Positions 1 to 8,471 are shown, counted from the stretch's first letter. The stretch: 16,155 bases of DNA from an uncultured Flavobacterium sp. (GCA_946480635.1 CAMLKV010000008.1:1-16155); one strand, 5' to 3'. Program-made: numbers and translations. The notes: generated by a model not told the origin, from the letters alone.

Positions 1-1
1 C

Positions 2-1525
2 TATGATTTGATGGAAGGTTTGAACTTTAAATCTAACTTAGGTTTAAATACTCAAACTTATAAATTACAACAAACTTATGCTGGTGGTGATAACTTAGTT
101 ATTCCAGGGTTTTATAATATGAGTAATATTACAGGTGTTCCTCGTGTAATTCCTAATGCTACAGCATATAACGGTGAGCGTACAAGTAGTAATATTTCAC
201 AAAGAAGAAGATCTTTTGGTTTGTTTGCTAATGCTGACTTTAGCTACAAAGATTTCTTGTTCTTAAACTTAACAGCTAGAAATGATTGGGATTCTCGTTT
301 AAAAGGTCCTAAAGCGCCTAAGGATAATTATTTTTATCCATCTGCGGGTATCTCTTTTGTTCCAACAAACTTAGAGTCTTTAAAAGATGGGAAAATTTTA
401 AATTCTGCTAAAATTACTGCTTCTTACGTAAAAACAGGTAATGCTTTCAATGGAGATAGCGGAATTTATAGTACAAATGAGGTAGGTGCTGCTGGTCTAG
501 GATATCCTTTTGGTAATACTAATTCATTTGGTCAATTAACTAGTATCACTGACCCTGCATTACGACCTGAGTTTACAGAAACTTTCGAGGTGTCTGGTAA
601 ATTTGGTTTCTTAGATAATAGAGTTAGTTTAGGTGGTGCGTTCTACCATGATAAAAATACTGATTTGATTACAAACATATCTACATCATCAGCTGCGGGT
701 ATTCAAAATTTATTAACTAACATTGGTCAATTATCGACTAATGGTTATGAGGTAGATTTAGAGTTTTTCCCAATCAGAAATGAAAAATTCACTTGGAGTA
801 ACTCAATTGGATATTCTAGTTATAAAACAGTTGTAGATAAAGTGACAGATCAATCAAATGAGGTTGCTTTACAAGATAATGGAGAAGTTGGAATCTTTGC
901 TGTTAAAGGAGAAGAGTTCCCATTAATTAAAGGTACTGCTTTAGCTCGTGATCCTCAAGGAAGAGTTATTATTGACCCAGCTACTGGTAATCCAGTTAGA
1001 GCTAATGAATATAAAGTCTTAGGTAAATCTACTCCAGATTATATTTTAAACTATAGTGGTTATGTTGATTACAAAGGTTTACGCCTAGCTGTGGTAATGG
1101 ATTATAGAACAGGACATCAGTTCTATTCTGGTACTAAAGATTGGTTGTCTTGGTCAGGTCACTTATATGAATCAGCTATCAACGGAAGAACTGGTTTCGT
1201 TTACCCTAATTCAGTAATTGAAACTTCACCTGGGGTTTACACTGAGAATACTTCAGTATTAACTGGAGGAACTACTTATTCATCTTTCTTATCATATTTC
1301 CAAGATGAGTATGCTGACATCGCTGAAAATTCAGTGTTAGATGCTACAGCTTTAAAAATTAGAGAGATTGCATTAAGCTATTCTTTACCATCTAAATTAA
1401 TTGAAGCTACAAAATTAACTTCTGTTAGATTTGGAGTTAGTGCAAGAAATCCTTTTATCTTCTTACCTAAAGAAAATAGAGGATATTCTGATCCTGAGTT
1501 CTCAAACAAGAACAATTGGATTTAA
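2..1525 (+). CDS. SusC/RagA-family TonB-dependent outer-membrane transporter, C-terminal part, probably frameshifted at its end
   Basis: This is the C-terminal part of a SusC/RagA barrel, which works with a SusD lipoprotein and TonB to import large nutrients across the outer membrane. The frame is open to the left edge, so the plug domain and first strands lie outside the window. Visible family features are alternating aromatic beta-strands, the segment LNLTARNDWDSRL near bases 275-305, and NPFIFLPKENRGYSDPEF just before the end. The reading frame stops at 1523-1525 with the tail SNKNNWI, which is atypical. The usual SusC end, QTRTIGFNVNVTF and a stop, is encoded at 1503-1544 in the +1 frame. 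A deletion of a non-multiple of three, or a sequencing error, near 1496-1507 would explain this. The SusD gene follows after 32 bases. Family assignment is secure; whether the protein is functional is not. Confidence 0.93.
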   Translation, partial: YDLMEGLNFKSNLGLNTQTYKLQQTYAGGDNLVIPGFYNMSNITGVPRVIPNATAYNGERTSSNISQRRRSFGLFANADFSYKDFLFLNLTARNDWDSRLKGPKAPKDNYFYPSAGISFVPTNLESLKDGKILNSAKITASYVKTGNAFNGDSGIYSTNEVGAAGLGYPFGNTNSFGQLTSITDPALRPEFTETFEVSGKFGFLDNRVSLGGAFYHDKNTDLITNISTSSAAGIQNLLTNIGQLSTNGYEVDLEFFPIRNEKFTWSNSIGYSSYKTVVDKVTDQSNEVALQDNGEVGIFAVKGEEFPLIKGTALARDPQGRVIIDPATGNPVRANEYKVLGKSTPDYILNYSGYVDYKGLRLAVVMDYRTGHQFYSGTKDWLSWSGHLYESAINGRTGFVYPNSVIETSPGVYTENTSVLTGGTTYSSFLSYFQDEYADIAENSVLDATALKIREIALSYSLPSKLIEATKLTSVRFGVSARNPFIFLPKENRGYSDPEFSNKNNWI

Positions 1526-1544
1526 TGTTAATGTAACATTCTAA
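1503..1544 (+). other. out-of-frame SusC C-terminal beta-signal
   Basis: Read from base 1503 the DNA gives QTRTIGFNVNVTF followed by TAA at 1542-1544. This is the form of the last barrel strand of SusC proteins, ending in Phe, which the BAM machinery uses as its recognition signal. It is shifted +1 relative to the main SusC frame, which stops at 1525. The spacing from the DPEF motif is also short, since family members normally have roughly 15-20 residues between them (from memory). That favours a small deletion over a single-base slip. Confidence 0.75.
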
Positions 1545-1557
1545 AATTAAAAATTAT

Positions 1558-3057
1558 ATGAAAAAATTAAAATATGTATTACCGATTGTAGCATCATTAT
1601 TGCTATTTTCATGTGATGATTATTTGGATGTTAATACATCACCAAATAATCCACAGCTAAGTCAACTTACTCCAGATTTGACATTGGCTAATGCACAAAC
1701 AGGACCATACAGAACATTGACTAGAACTATGAACAGACTAGGAAATTTCTTTATGAACAACTGGGGTATGAATGTTAACTCTTTTGCGGCTACTAGTCCA
1801 CAAGAATTTTCATTAGCTCTTGATAATGCTTTCTACAGTGGTATTTGGGATGGTTTGTATACTTCTACAGCTAATTTATCAAACATCATTAATCATGAAG
1901 CTCCTAACTATGAGAATCATAAGGCTATTGCTAAAATTTTAAAAGCTTATTATTTTCAGTATTTAGTGGATATTTACGGAGATGTTCCTTACTTTGGTGC
2001 ACATCAAGGTGCTTCAAATACAAGTCCTAAGTATGATGATGATCAAGTGATTTATAGAGATTTAGTAGTTCAGATTGAAGATGCTATCAATATGATTAAT
2101 ACGCCTGGAGCTAAAGCAGTAGGTAGCGAAGATGTTGTTATGCATGGTAATATGGATCAATGGAAAAAGTTTGCTTATACTTTAAAATTGAGAATTTTAT
2201 TGAGACAAGCTAACCTTGCACAAACTGATGCTGCAACTCAAACGTATTTAAATGATGAGTTCGCAGAATTAGCTGGTGTTACTTTCTTAGATGCTAATGC
2301 TACTATTAACCCAGGTTATTCAAACGGAAGTGTTAGCCAACAAAATCCTTTCTACTCTTTAATGTATCAAGTTGATGGTACTACTGAGAATAATGAGTTT
2401 AGATTTGTTAGAGCTTCTAAATACATGGGTGATAAGTTAAACTCTTCTCCTGTAGATCCAAGAAGAGGTAGAATCTTTGGTTTAGTTGGTGGTACTGTAC
2501 AAGGTGTTTTACAAGGAGACTTAGCCGTTGTTAACGGTGGTACTGCTCCTGCCAGTATTTCTCCACTTGGAACAGGAATTGTTACTAGTTCAAGTCAAAA
2601 TGGTTATATGATGTTATTGTCTGAAAGTTTGTTGTTACAAGCAGAAGCAGTTCATAGAGGTTATTTAACAGGTAATGCACAAACTTTATTCGATCAAGCA
2701 ATTAATGCTTCAATGGCTCAGTTAGGAGCTACTGCTGGAACTTATGTTGCTGATGTTAATTTAATTGTTGGAAAAGGTTACGGTGCTATTGGTGCTACTT
2801 CAGCTCAACAAATTGAAGCTATCATGTACCAAAAGAATATTGCTCTTCAAGGAGGTATTAATGCAATGGAGTCTTTTATCGAGTATACTAGAACTGGTTT
2901 AATTGATGCTATTCCATTAGCAATTAATGGAGTTACTAAAGCTAACAAACCAAGAAGATTATTATACCCAACTTCAGAGCTTGTTGGTAATACAGCAAAC
3001 GTGCCAGCTCAAACTGTAAACTCTGTGTTTACAACTGGTCCTTTCTGGAAAAACTAA
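1558..3057 (+). CDS. SusD/RagB-family nutrient-binding outer-membrane lipoprotein
   Basis: This 499-residue lipoprotein is the lid and substrate-binding partner of the upstream SusC transporter. Residues 1-18 form a lipoprotein signal peptide with the lipobox LFSC. Cys19 is followed by Asp-Asp, an acidic stretch of the kind that sends Bacteroidota lipoproteins to the cell surface. The region 120-215 (KAIAKILKAYYFQYLVDIYG, then DVPYF, then WKKFAYTLKLRILLR) is the helical TPR-like part of the SusD fold, and SESLLLQAEAVHRGYL near 350-370 is a conserved SusD helix. The sequence is closest to the SusD-like 2 subgroup, judged by eye. It is full length for the family. The start is the ATG after an A-rich leader without a Shine-Dalgarno, normal for this phylum. 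It is in an operon with SusC and the next two lipoproteins. Confidence 0.95.
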   Translation: MKKLKYVLPIVASLLLFSCDDYLDVNTSPNNPQLSQLTPDLTLANAQTGPYRTLTRTMNRLGNFFMNNWGMNVNSFAATSPQEFSLALDNAFYSGIWDGLYTSTANLSNIINHEAPNYENHKAIAKILKAYYFQYLVDIYGDVPYFGAHQGASNTSPKYDDDQVIYRDLVVQIEDAINMINTPGAKAVGSEDVVMHGNMDQWKKFAYTLKLRILLRQANLAQTDAATQTYLNDEFAELAGVTFLDANATINPGYSNGSVSQQNPFYSLMYQVDGTTENNEFRFVRASKYMGDKLNSSPVDPRRGRIFGLVGGTVQGVLQGDLAVVNGGTAPASISPLGTGIVTSSSQNGYMMLLSESLLLQAEAVHRGYLTGNAQTLFDQAINASMAQLGATAGTYVADVNLIVGKGYGAIGATSAQQIEAIMYQKNIALQGGINAMESFIEYTRTGLIDAIPLAINGVTKANKPRRLLYPTSELVGNTANVPAQTVNSVFTTGPFWKN

Positions 3058-3075
3058 TTTTAAAAAACTTAAATT

Positions 3076-3903
3076 ATGAAAAAGATAATTTTATTATTGG
3101 CAGTTGCTGTTGCAAGTATATCTTGTGATGATGACATTAGACCAGATCACGAATTTACTACAAGTGCTAAAGCTGTAGGATTTGGTAAAGAATTTGCTGA
3201 CGTATCTTATTTTGCAGATCAAGGTCAAGTTCAAAAAGATTTTCCAGTTGATGTAATTGGTGGAGGTGATGGTATGCCATTCTCAAGCGATACTCAGGTT
3301 TCATACGAAATCGATCCTTCGTCTACAGCTACTGAAGGTGTTGAATTCGATTTCATTGATAACACCGGTAAAGTAAATATTCCAGCTGGTCAAACATTTG
3401 GTAACTTTAGTATTTTAGTGAATACAGGAAGTTTAAATCCTACTCAAAAAACTGAATTAATTGTTAATTTAACAACTTCTACAAATGGAGCAATTGTTTC
3501 TGACAACAATAAACAATTCAAAATCATTTTTGTAGGTTGTCAATCTCAAGTAGGTGGAGCTCCTTATACAGTAACTGTTACAAGAAATGATGGTTTAGTT
3601 AGAGTTTATACAAATGAAGTAATTTATACAACAGCTGTTAATAATTTTAAAACTACAACTACTGCAACTTATGCCGCTGGAACTATTGCTCCAGATCAAG
3701 GATATAACTTTACAGATATTTGTGGGGACATTACAATTCCTAATCAAAATTTAGCACAAGGTACTTACTCAAATACGGTAACTGGTACAAATTCATATAA
3801 TGGTAATGATGGTGTTGTTAATTCAATCAACAATTTCCAAACTAAATATGAAGTAAGTTTTGCAGCTGGACCACGTCAGTATGTAAATAATTACGTGAGA
3901 TAA
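3076..3903 (+). CDS. Calx-beta-like surface lipoprotein of a SusCD operon
   Basis: This 275-residue lipoprotein has a signal peptide (residues 1-16, lipobox ASISC) and mature Cys17 followed by three Asp residues, an acidic surface-export signal. The mature part is predicted all-beta. The segment around residues 82-118 (TATEGVEFDF, then VNIPAGQTFGNFSILV) resembles the Calx-beta and Bacteroidota immunoglobulin-like domains found beside SusD genes. Two Cys residues (in VGCQSQ and DICGD) lie in the second half and could pair. It sits 18 bases after susD and 26 before the next lipoprotein gene, so it is probably an accessory binding protein of the same uptake complex. I do not recognise a specific ligand. 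Confidence 0.82.
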   Translation: MKKIILLLAVAVASISCDDDIRPDHEFTTSAKAVGFGKEFADVSYFADQGQVQKDFPVDVIGGGDGMPFSSDTQVSYEIDPSSTATEGVEFDFIDNTGKVNIPAGQTFGNFSILVNTGSLNPTQKTELIVNLTTSTNGAIVSDNNKQFKIIFVGCQSQVGGAPYTVTVTRNDGLVRVYTNEVIYTTAVNNFKTTTTATYAAGTIAPDQGYNFTDICGDITIPNQNLAQGTYSNTVTGTNSYNGNDGVVNSINNFQTKYEVSFAAGPRQYVNNYVR

Positions 3904-3929
3904 TATTTAATCTTTTAAAAGATAACAAA

Positions 3930-4934
3930 ATGAGATATAAAAATTTTATTGCTGCTTTTGCATTGCTTGGATTATTATCTTCATGTAATGATGATGATGA
4001 AATTACAGATAGAAATGTGAAGCCAATTGTAACTGCTGACCACACTGCGTTTACAGTTACTGAAGGGGATGTTATAACAGTAACATTAACAACAAATACT
4101 CCATATAAAACAAGTATGGATTTCAAACTAGAATTAGTTGGAGGTTCGGGAAGCTTTAGAGATTATACATGTAGTGGTATAGAAACTGAAGAAGGTGACG
4201 GTTTAGGATTGATCGGTCACAGAATCGTTTTCCCAGCGTATGCAACTTCTCATACTTTTACTATTACTCCTGAGTTTGATGTTTATGCAGAAGGTGCAGA
4301 GACTTTCCAATTCAAATTAACTAGTGACGGTAACGGTAGAGGTTTAGTTGCTGATAATTCACAAGACATTAGTGTTTTAGTTAACGATAAAACTTCTGCC
4401 GATTTTTGGATTAACTTAGATTTCCAAGGAAATACTACTGATAGACATGGTAATATTCATGCAGGGGAATTTAAAGATAATGCTGCTACTCCTGCAACTC
4501 ACGCATTTTGTGATGTAGATCTTGATTTAGAGGTTTATGATACAAATGGTAATATTATTGCTGATAGTTACAGTAGCTGTCCAGAAAATATCGTTTTACC
4601 AGCGTCTACACCTGACGGAACATATTTTATTGTTCCAAGTTTCTGGTCAACAAATGGTATTACGGTAGCTAATTCAACTATCATTCCAACAGTTTTAACT
4701 TCTGGTAAACCAGGTTATTTCTCTGATAAATTAGATATGACTGGATTATTTGACGTGAAAGTTGGCGGATACCAACAAACTAATGACCCAGATGCTTACC
4801 AATTAGTAAGAGAATTAGTGAAGTCAGGTTCTACTTGGACTTTAAAAGATGCTAACACTGGTGATGTTTTAGGAACTGGAAAATATGCTTCAGTTTTAAA
4901 CGCTATCAAAGCTAAAAAAAATAAGAAAAAATAA
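3930..4934 (+). CDS. Calx-beta-domain surface lipoprotein, last gene of the SusCD operon
   Basis: This protein has 334 residues. A signal peptide ends in the lipobox LSSC, and mature Cys19 is followed by Asn-Asp-Asp-Asp-Glu, an acidic export signal. Residues about 35-153 form a Calx-beta-like domain: AFTVTEGDVITVTLTT, then SHTFTITPEFDVYAEGAETF, then DISVLVNDK. The second half is beta-rich, contains a few Cys residues, and ends in a lysine-rich tail (KAKKNKKK). It shares layout with the preceding lipoprotein but the two differ in sequence. Its stop lies 16 bases before the operon terminator. The likely role is ligand binding at the cell surface alongside SusD; the ligand is unknown. Confidence 0.83.
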   Translation: MRYKNFIAAFALLGLLSSCNDDDEITDRNVKPIVTADHTAFTVTEGDVITVTLTTNTPYKTSMDFKLELVGGSGSFRDYTCSGIETEEGDGLGLIGHRIVFPAYATSHTFTITPEFDVYAEGAETFQFKLTSDGNGRGLVADNSQDISVLVNDKTSADFWINLDFQGNTTDRHGNIHAGEFKDNAATPATHAFCDVDLDLEVYDTNGNIIADSYSSCPENIVLPASTPDGTYFIVPSFWSTNGITVANSTIIPTVLTSGKPGYFSDKLDMTGLFDVKVGGYQQTNDPDAYQLVRELVKSGSTWTLKDANTGDVLGTGKYASVLNAIKAKKNKKK

Positions 4935-4950
4935 TTCTTATTAAATATTA

Positions 4951-4979
4951 AGCCCCGCTTTATGCGGGGCTTTTTTTTT
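4951..4979 (+). terminator. intrinsic terminator of the SusCD operon
   Basis: The arm AGCCCCGC (4951-4958), loop TTTAT, and arm GCGGGGCT (4964-4971) form a perfect 8-bp GC-rich stem. It runs straight into a tract of nine T residues ending at 4979. It lies 16 bases after the last lipoprotein stop and before the next promoter. Confidence 0.95.
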
Positions 4980-5008
4980 GTTTAATAGAAATAATAATTT
5001 CAAATGTG

Positions 5009-5016
5009 TATTTTTG
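5009..5016 (+). promoter_or_regulatory. Bacteroidota -7 promoter element for the porin gene
   Basis: TATTTTTG matches the TAnnTTTG consensus of the primary sigma factor in this phylum. It sits 16 bases before the ATG at 5033, giving a very short leader. A convincing -33 TTTG at the usual spacing is not visible; the nearest TTTG (4977-4980) is 28 bases upstream. Confidence 0.6.
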
Positions 5017-5032
5017 CAATTCACTATTGTAT

Positions 5033-6952
5033 ATGAAATACTTTTTAATAACATTATTTCTTTTCTTTTTTTCTGCTAGTTATTCGCAAGACGATGAATT
5101 AGTAAAACAAGATTCTACAAAAAGAAAATCACTTCGTGAAGGACCTAAGGAAGCTCCAAAGGCGAAACACGATCAGTACAAAATCATTACTTTGCTAAAG
5201 GATACAGTCTATGTTGATACCTCTTTAACAATAAAAAAGGAATATGCTTTCAATTATCTTAGGAAAGATAATTTTGGATTACTACCTTTTGCAAATGATG
5301 GTCATACATATAACACTCTAGATTATGGTCTTGTTTCTTATTCAAGTTCACTGCCTGAATTTGGATTTAAAGGGAAGCTCTTTAGTTATTTAGGAGTTAA
5401 TGATATTAAATATTATTCGGTTGCAACTCCATTAACTGAATTGTATTTTAAAACTGTTTTAGAACAGGGACAAAGCTTAGATGCTTTTGTGACATTAAAC
5501 ACATCTCCAAATCTTAATTTTTCAATCGCCTATAAAGGATTACGTTCTTTAGGAAAGTATATTAATAATCTTTCTAGTAATGGTAATTTCAGATTCACAA
5601 CTAGTTATTTTACTAAAAATAAACGCTATGTTGCAAATTTGCATTATACAGGTCAAGATTTAATGAACAAAGAAAATGATGGGATTGTAGACTTATCTAA
5701 TTTCGAATCTGGAAATTCCGAATTCACAGATCGTTCAAGGTTAGAAGTGAATTTAACAGATGCTTCAACTATGCTTAAAGGCAAGAGATATTTTATTGAT
5801 CATAGTTTTCGAATCAACAAGAACGATAATGCCAATAATGTCTTATTAGAGCATCAGTTTAGTTATGAAACAAAATTTTTTGAATTCAAAATGCCAACCA
5901 AAATAGAGCGTTTTGGCCCAAGCTATGTGAATTCAAATTATAATGATCTAACCAAGAGTAATGTAATGTACAATAAACTTGGTGCTACATTTAGTAATTC
6001 AGTAATCGGAAAGTTTAACTTTTTTGTTGAGAATTTCAAGTATAATTATTTCTATGATCGTTATATAGTTTCTGGAAGTCAAGTGTTAATTCCAAACACT
6101 AATAATGAAAATCTTAATGCTGTTGGAGGAAAGTATTTCTATAATAAAAATAAAATTCATGGATACGCTTTGTTTTCTAAAGCTATTTCAAAACAAACAT
6201 TCTCTACTTTAGATATTTCATTAAAGTATAAATTCAACGATGAAAATCATTTCTCAGCTCAATATCTAAACTTAAGTAAAGTCCCAGATATGAATTATAC
6301 ATTATATCAGAGTGATTTTGTTAACTATAATTGGAAAAACAGCTTTGATAATGAAAAAATTAATACTTTAAAAGTTGATGCTACAACACAATGGGGTTCT
6401 GCTCAAGCGCAAATATCGACTCTGACTGACCATTTATACTTTAGTGATGATTCTACTACTTCTGATGTAATTTTACTTTCGCCAAAGCAATATAAAGGGA
6501 CAATTGGCTATTTTTCGATTAAGTTAGGAAAGGAATTTAAAGTTGGAAAATTTGCTTTAGATAACACAGTTTTATATCAGCAAGTAAGTCAAAATGATGC
6601 TATTTTAAATGTTCCAAAAATCACAACCCGTAATAGTTTGTATTACTCTGACAAGTTGTTTAAAAAGGCTATGTTTTTGCAAACTGGTTTCACATTTCAA
6701 TATTTTACAGAATATTATGCAAACGCATACAATCCGCTAATTGCTGAATTCTATACACAAAACACAACTAAAATTGGAAATTATCCTCTAATCGATTTCT
6801 TTGTAAACGCACGCGTTCAACAATGTCGTATTTTCTTAAAAGCAGAGCATTTTAATGCCAGCTTTACAGGGCGCGATTATTATGCTGCGCCAAACAACCC
6901 TTATAAAGATTTTGTTATCCGTTTTGGATTAGTGTGGAATTTCTTTCAGTAA
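5033..6952 (+). CDS. putative outer-membrane porin, Porin_10-like
   Basis: This 639-residue protein is predicted to be an outer-membrane beta-barrel. It opens with a signal peptide (MKYFLITLFLFFFSASYSQ), likely cleaved before the Gln-Asp-Asp start of the mature chain. An approximately 40-residue charged linker follows, then many amphipathic strands rich in Tyr, Phe and Asn. The last strand ends in VIRFGLVWNFFQ, consistent with a barrel terminus. The overall pattern matches the family annotated as putative porin in Flavobacteriia. I chose the ATG at 5033 because a signal peptide begins there and the promoter element lies just upstream; an in-frame codon at 5006 would overlap the promoter. It stands alone between a terminator and a repeat. 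The transported solute is unknown. Confidence 0.85.
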   Translation: MKYFLITLFLFFFSASYSQDDELVKQDSTKRKSLREGPKEAPKAKHDQYKIITLLKDTVYVDTSLTIKKEYAFNYLRKDNFGLLPFANDGHTYNTLDYGLVSYSSSLPEFGFKGKLFSYLGVNDIKYYSVATPLTELYFKTVLEQGQSLDAFVTLNTSPNLNFSIAYKGLRSLGKYINNLSSNGNFRFTTSYFTKNKRYVANLHYTGQDLMNKENDGIVDLSNFESGNSEFTDRSRLEVNLTDASTMLKGKRYFIDHSFRINKNDNANNVLLEHQFSYETKFFEFKMPTKIERFGPSYVNSNYNDLTKSNVMYNKLGATFSNSVIGKFNFFVENFKYNYFYDRYIVSGSQVLIPNTNNENLNAVGGKYFYNKNKIHGYALFSKAISKQTFSTLDISLKYKFNDENHFSAQYLNLSKVPDMNYTLYQSDFVNYNWKNSFDNEKINTLKVDATTQWGSAQAQISTLTDHLYFSDDSTTSDVILLSPKQYKGTIGYFSIKLGKEFKVGKFALDNTVLYQQVSQNDAILNVPKITTRNSLYYSDKLFKKAMFLQTGFTFQYFTEYYANAYNPLIAEFYTQNTTKIGNYPLIDFFVNARVQQCRIFLKAEHFNASFTGRDYYAAPNNPYKDFVIRFGLVWNFFQ

Positions 6953-6957
6953 TTATG

Positions 6958-7024
6958 GCGTGACCCTGCCTTTGGCACGGTCGGGCTGTTCGCAGTACAA
7001 GGTACTCGCTACCATCCCTCACGC
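6958..7024 (+). repeat. structured GC-rich intergenic repeat, REP-like
   Basis: Outer arms GCGTGA (6958-6963) and TCACGC (7019-7024) enclose two inner hairpins. The first pairs 6962-6970 with 6974-6982 (GACC and TGCC against GGCA and GGTC, one C-C mismatch, TTT loop). The second is AGTAC-AAG-GTACT at 6994-7006. The element is much more GC-rich than its surroundings. Blocks such as GGTCGGGCTGTTCGC and CTACCATCCCTCACGC match, from memory, a repeat scattered between genes in many flavobacterial genomes. Confidence 0.72.
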
Positions 7025-7031
7025 AATCAGC

Positions 7032-7048
7032 TTGATTTCTAAAATCAA
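7032..7048. promoter_or_regulatory. palindrome upstream of the CBS-like gene, candidate operator
   Basis: TTGATTT (7032-7038), spacer CTA, and AAATCAA (7042-7048) form a perfect 7-bp inverted repeat, 12 bases upstream of the -7 element. It could be a binding site for a dimeric regulator, but AT-rich palindromes also arise by chance. Confidence 0.35.
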
Positions 7049-7059
7049 TTACATTTTTT

Positions 7060-7067
7060 TACCTTTG
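7060..7067 (+). promoter_or_regulatory. Bacteroidota -7 promoter element for the CBS-like gene
   Basis: TACCTTTG is an exact TAnnTTTG match 21 bases before the ATG at 7089. The TTG at 7032-7034 could serve as the -33 element but is somewhat far (25 bases). Confidence 0.65.
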
Positions 7068-7088
7068 TAATAACAAAAAACAATTATA

Positions 7089-8450
7089 ATGCAATACGCA
7101 AAAAACATATTAGAAACTATCGGAAACACTCCTTTAGTAAAATTAAATAAAGTTACTGCCGAAGTTGATGCTTTAGTATTGGCTAAAGTGGAGACTTTTA
7201 ATCCAGGAAATTCTGTAAAAGATAGAATGGCTGTAAAAATGATTGAGGATGCAGAAGCCGATGGAAGATTAAAACCAGGAGGAACAATCATTGAAGGTAC
7301 ATCTGGTAACACGGGAATGGGATTGGCACTAGGGGCTATTGTAAAAGGTTACAAATTAATTTGTGTAATCTCTGATAAACAATCAAAAGAGAAATGTGAT
7401 ATTCTGAGAGCAGTGGGAGCTAAGGTAGTTGTTTGTCCTACAGACGTAGAGCCAACTGATCCACGTTCATATTATTCAGTTTCTAAAAGATTAGCTGAAG
7501 AAACACCAAATTCTTGGTATGTGAATCAATATGATAATCCAAGTAATGCTGTAGCACACTATGAACAAACTGGTCCAGAGATTTGGGAACAAACAGAAGG
7601 TAAGATAACACACTTTGTAGTTGGTGTTGGTACTGGAGGAACAATTTCAGGTGTTGCTAAATATTTAAAAGAAAAAAATCCAAACATCAAAATTTGGGGA
7701 ATTGATACTTATGGGTCTGTATTCAAAAAATACCACGAAACAGGAATTTTTGACGAGAACGAAATCTATACTTACATCACTGAGGGTATTGGTGAAGATA
7801 TTTTACCTAAAAACGTTGATTTCTCTTTAATTGATGGTTTTACAAAAGTAACCGATAAAGACGCTGCTGTTTACACGCGTAAAATAGCATTAGAAGAAGG
7901 GATTTTTGTTGGTAATTCAGCAGGAGCTGCTGTAAAAGGCTTAATTCAGTTGAAAGAACATTTTACAAAAGACGATGTTGTGGTGGTTTTATTTCACGAT
8001 TCAGGAAGCCGTTACGTTGGAAAAATGTTTAACGACGATTGGATGCGCGAACGCGGATTCTTAGAAGAAGAAGTAACAAAAGCAGAAGATCTTATTAAAG
8101 AGCATATTGATAAGCCGCTAGTAACAGTTAGAACTGAAGAGTTAGTATCTCATGCCATTGAGAGAATGCGTAAATACAAAATTTCTCAAATTCCGGTTGT
8201 AGACGTAAATGGTTTTGTGGGTTCAGTAGATGAATCTGATTTGTTCCAAAGTTATATTACAGACAAAAACGTTGCAGACAAGCCAATAAGAGAAGTTATG
8301 GGTAATCCATTCCCTGTGGTTTCTTTAGGAACGGCTGTAGAAGAAGTTTCTAAACTAATAAATAAAGACAATCAAGCAGTTTTGGTAGATCTTGGAAAAG
8401 GTAAGTTCCATATCATTACTAAACACGATATAATTAATTCGATAAAGTAA
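7089..8450 (+). CDS. cystathionine beta-synthase-like PLP enzyme with a C-terminal CBS-domain pair
   Basis: This 453-residue cytoplasmic enzyme of the fold-type II PLP family makes cystathionine or cysteine by beta-replacement on serine or O-acetylserine. Residues 1-325 are the catalytic domain. Lys44 in NPGNSVKDRM is the PLP Schiff-base lysine, TSGNTG (71-76) is the substrate loop, GTGGT (181-185) binds the PLP phosphate, and Ser277 in GNSAGAA contacts the pyridine nitrogen. NQYDNPSNAVAHYEQTGPEI (146-165) and EGIGEDILP (232-240) are closer to cystathionine beta-synthase than to CysK. Residues about 334-452 form two CBS domains, which in this family bind adenosyl ligands. There is no N-terminal haem segment like that of the animal enzyme. 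The gene has its own promoter and terminator. Whether it acts as cystathionine beta-synthase or cysteine synthase cannot be settled from sequence. Confidence 0.92.
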   Translation: MQYAKNILETIGNTPLVKLNKVTAEVDALVLAKVETFNPGNSVKDRMAVKMIEDAEADGRLKPGGTIIEGTSGNTGMGLALGAIVKGYKLICVISDKQSKEKCDILRAVGAKVVVCPTDVEPTDPRSYYSVSKRLAEETPNSWYVNQYDNPSNAVAHYEQTGPEIWEQTEGKITHFVVGVGTGGTISGVAKYLKEKNPNIKIWGIDTYGSVFKKYHETGIFDENEIYTYITEGIGEDILPKNVDFSLIDGFTKVTDKDAAVYTRKIALEEGIFVGNSAGAAVKGLIQLKEHFTKDDVVVVLFHDSGSRYVGKMFNDDWMRERGFLEEEVTKAEDLIKEHIDKPLVTVRTEELVSHAIERMRKYKISQIPVVDVNGFVGSVDESDLFQSYITDKNVADKPIREVMGNPFPVVSLGTAVEEVSKLINKDNQAVLVDLGKGKFHIITKHDIINSIK

Positions 8451-8471
8451 AGCTTTAAGAAATTAAATTTT

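Noticed and set aside
3842..4126. Minus-strand open frame of about 94 codons
   Set aside because: It lies opposite the start of the Calx-beta lipoprotein gene, has no recognisable protein features or promoter, and runs against a continuous operon.
5006..5032. N-terminal extension of the porin frame
   Set aside because: It overlaps the TATTTTTG promoter element, and a proper signal peptide begins at 5033.
7049..7312. Minus-strand open frame across the CBS-like gene promoter and start
   Set aside because: It is antisense to a clear PLP enzyme and covers its promoter; composition is that of a shadow frame.
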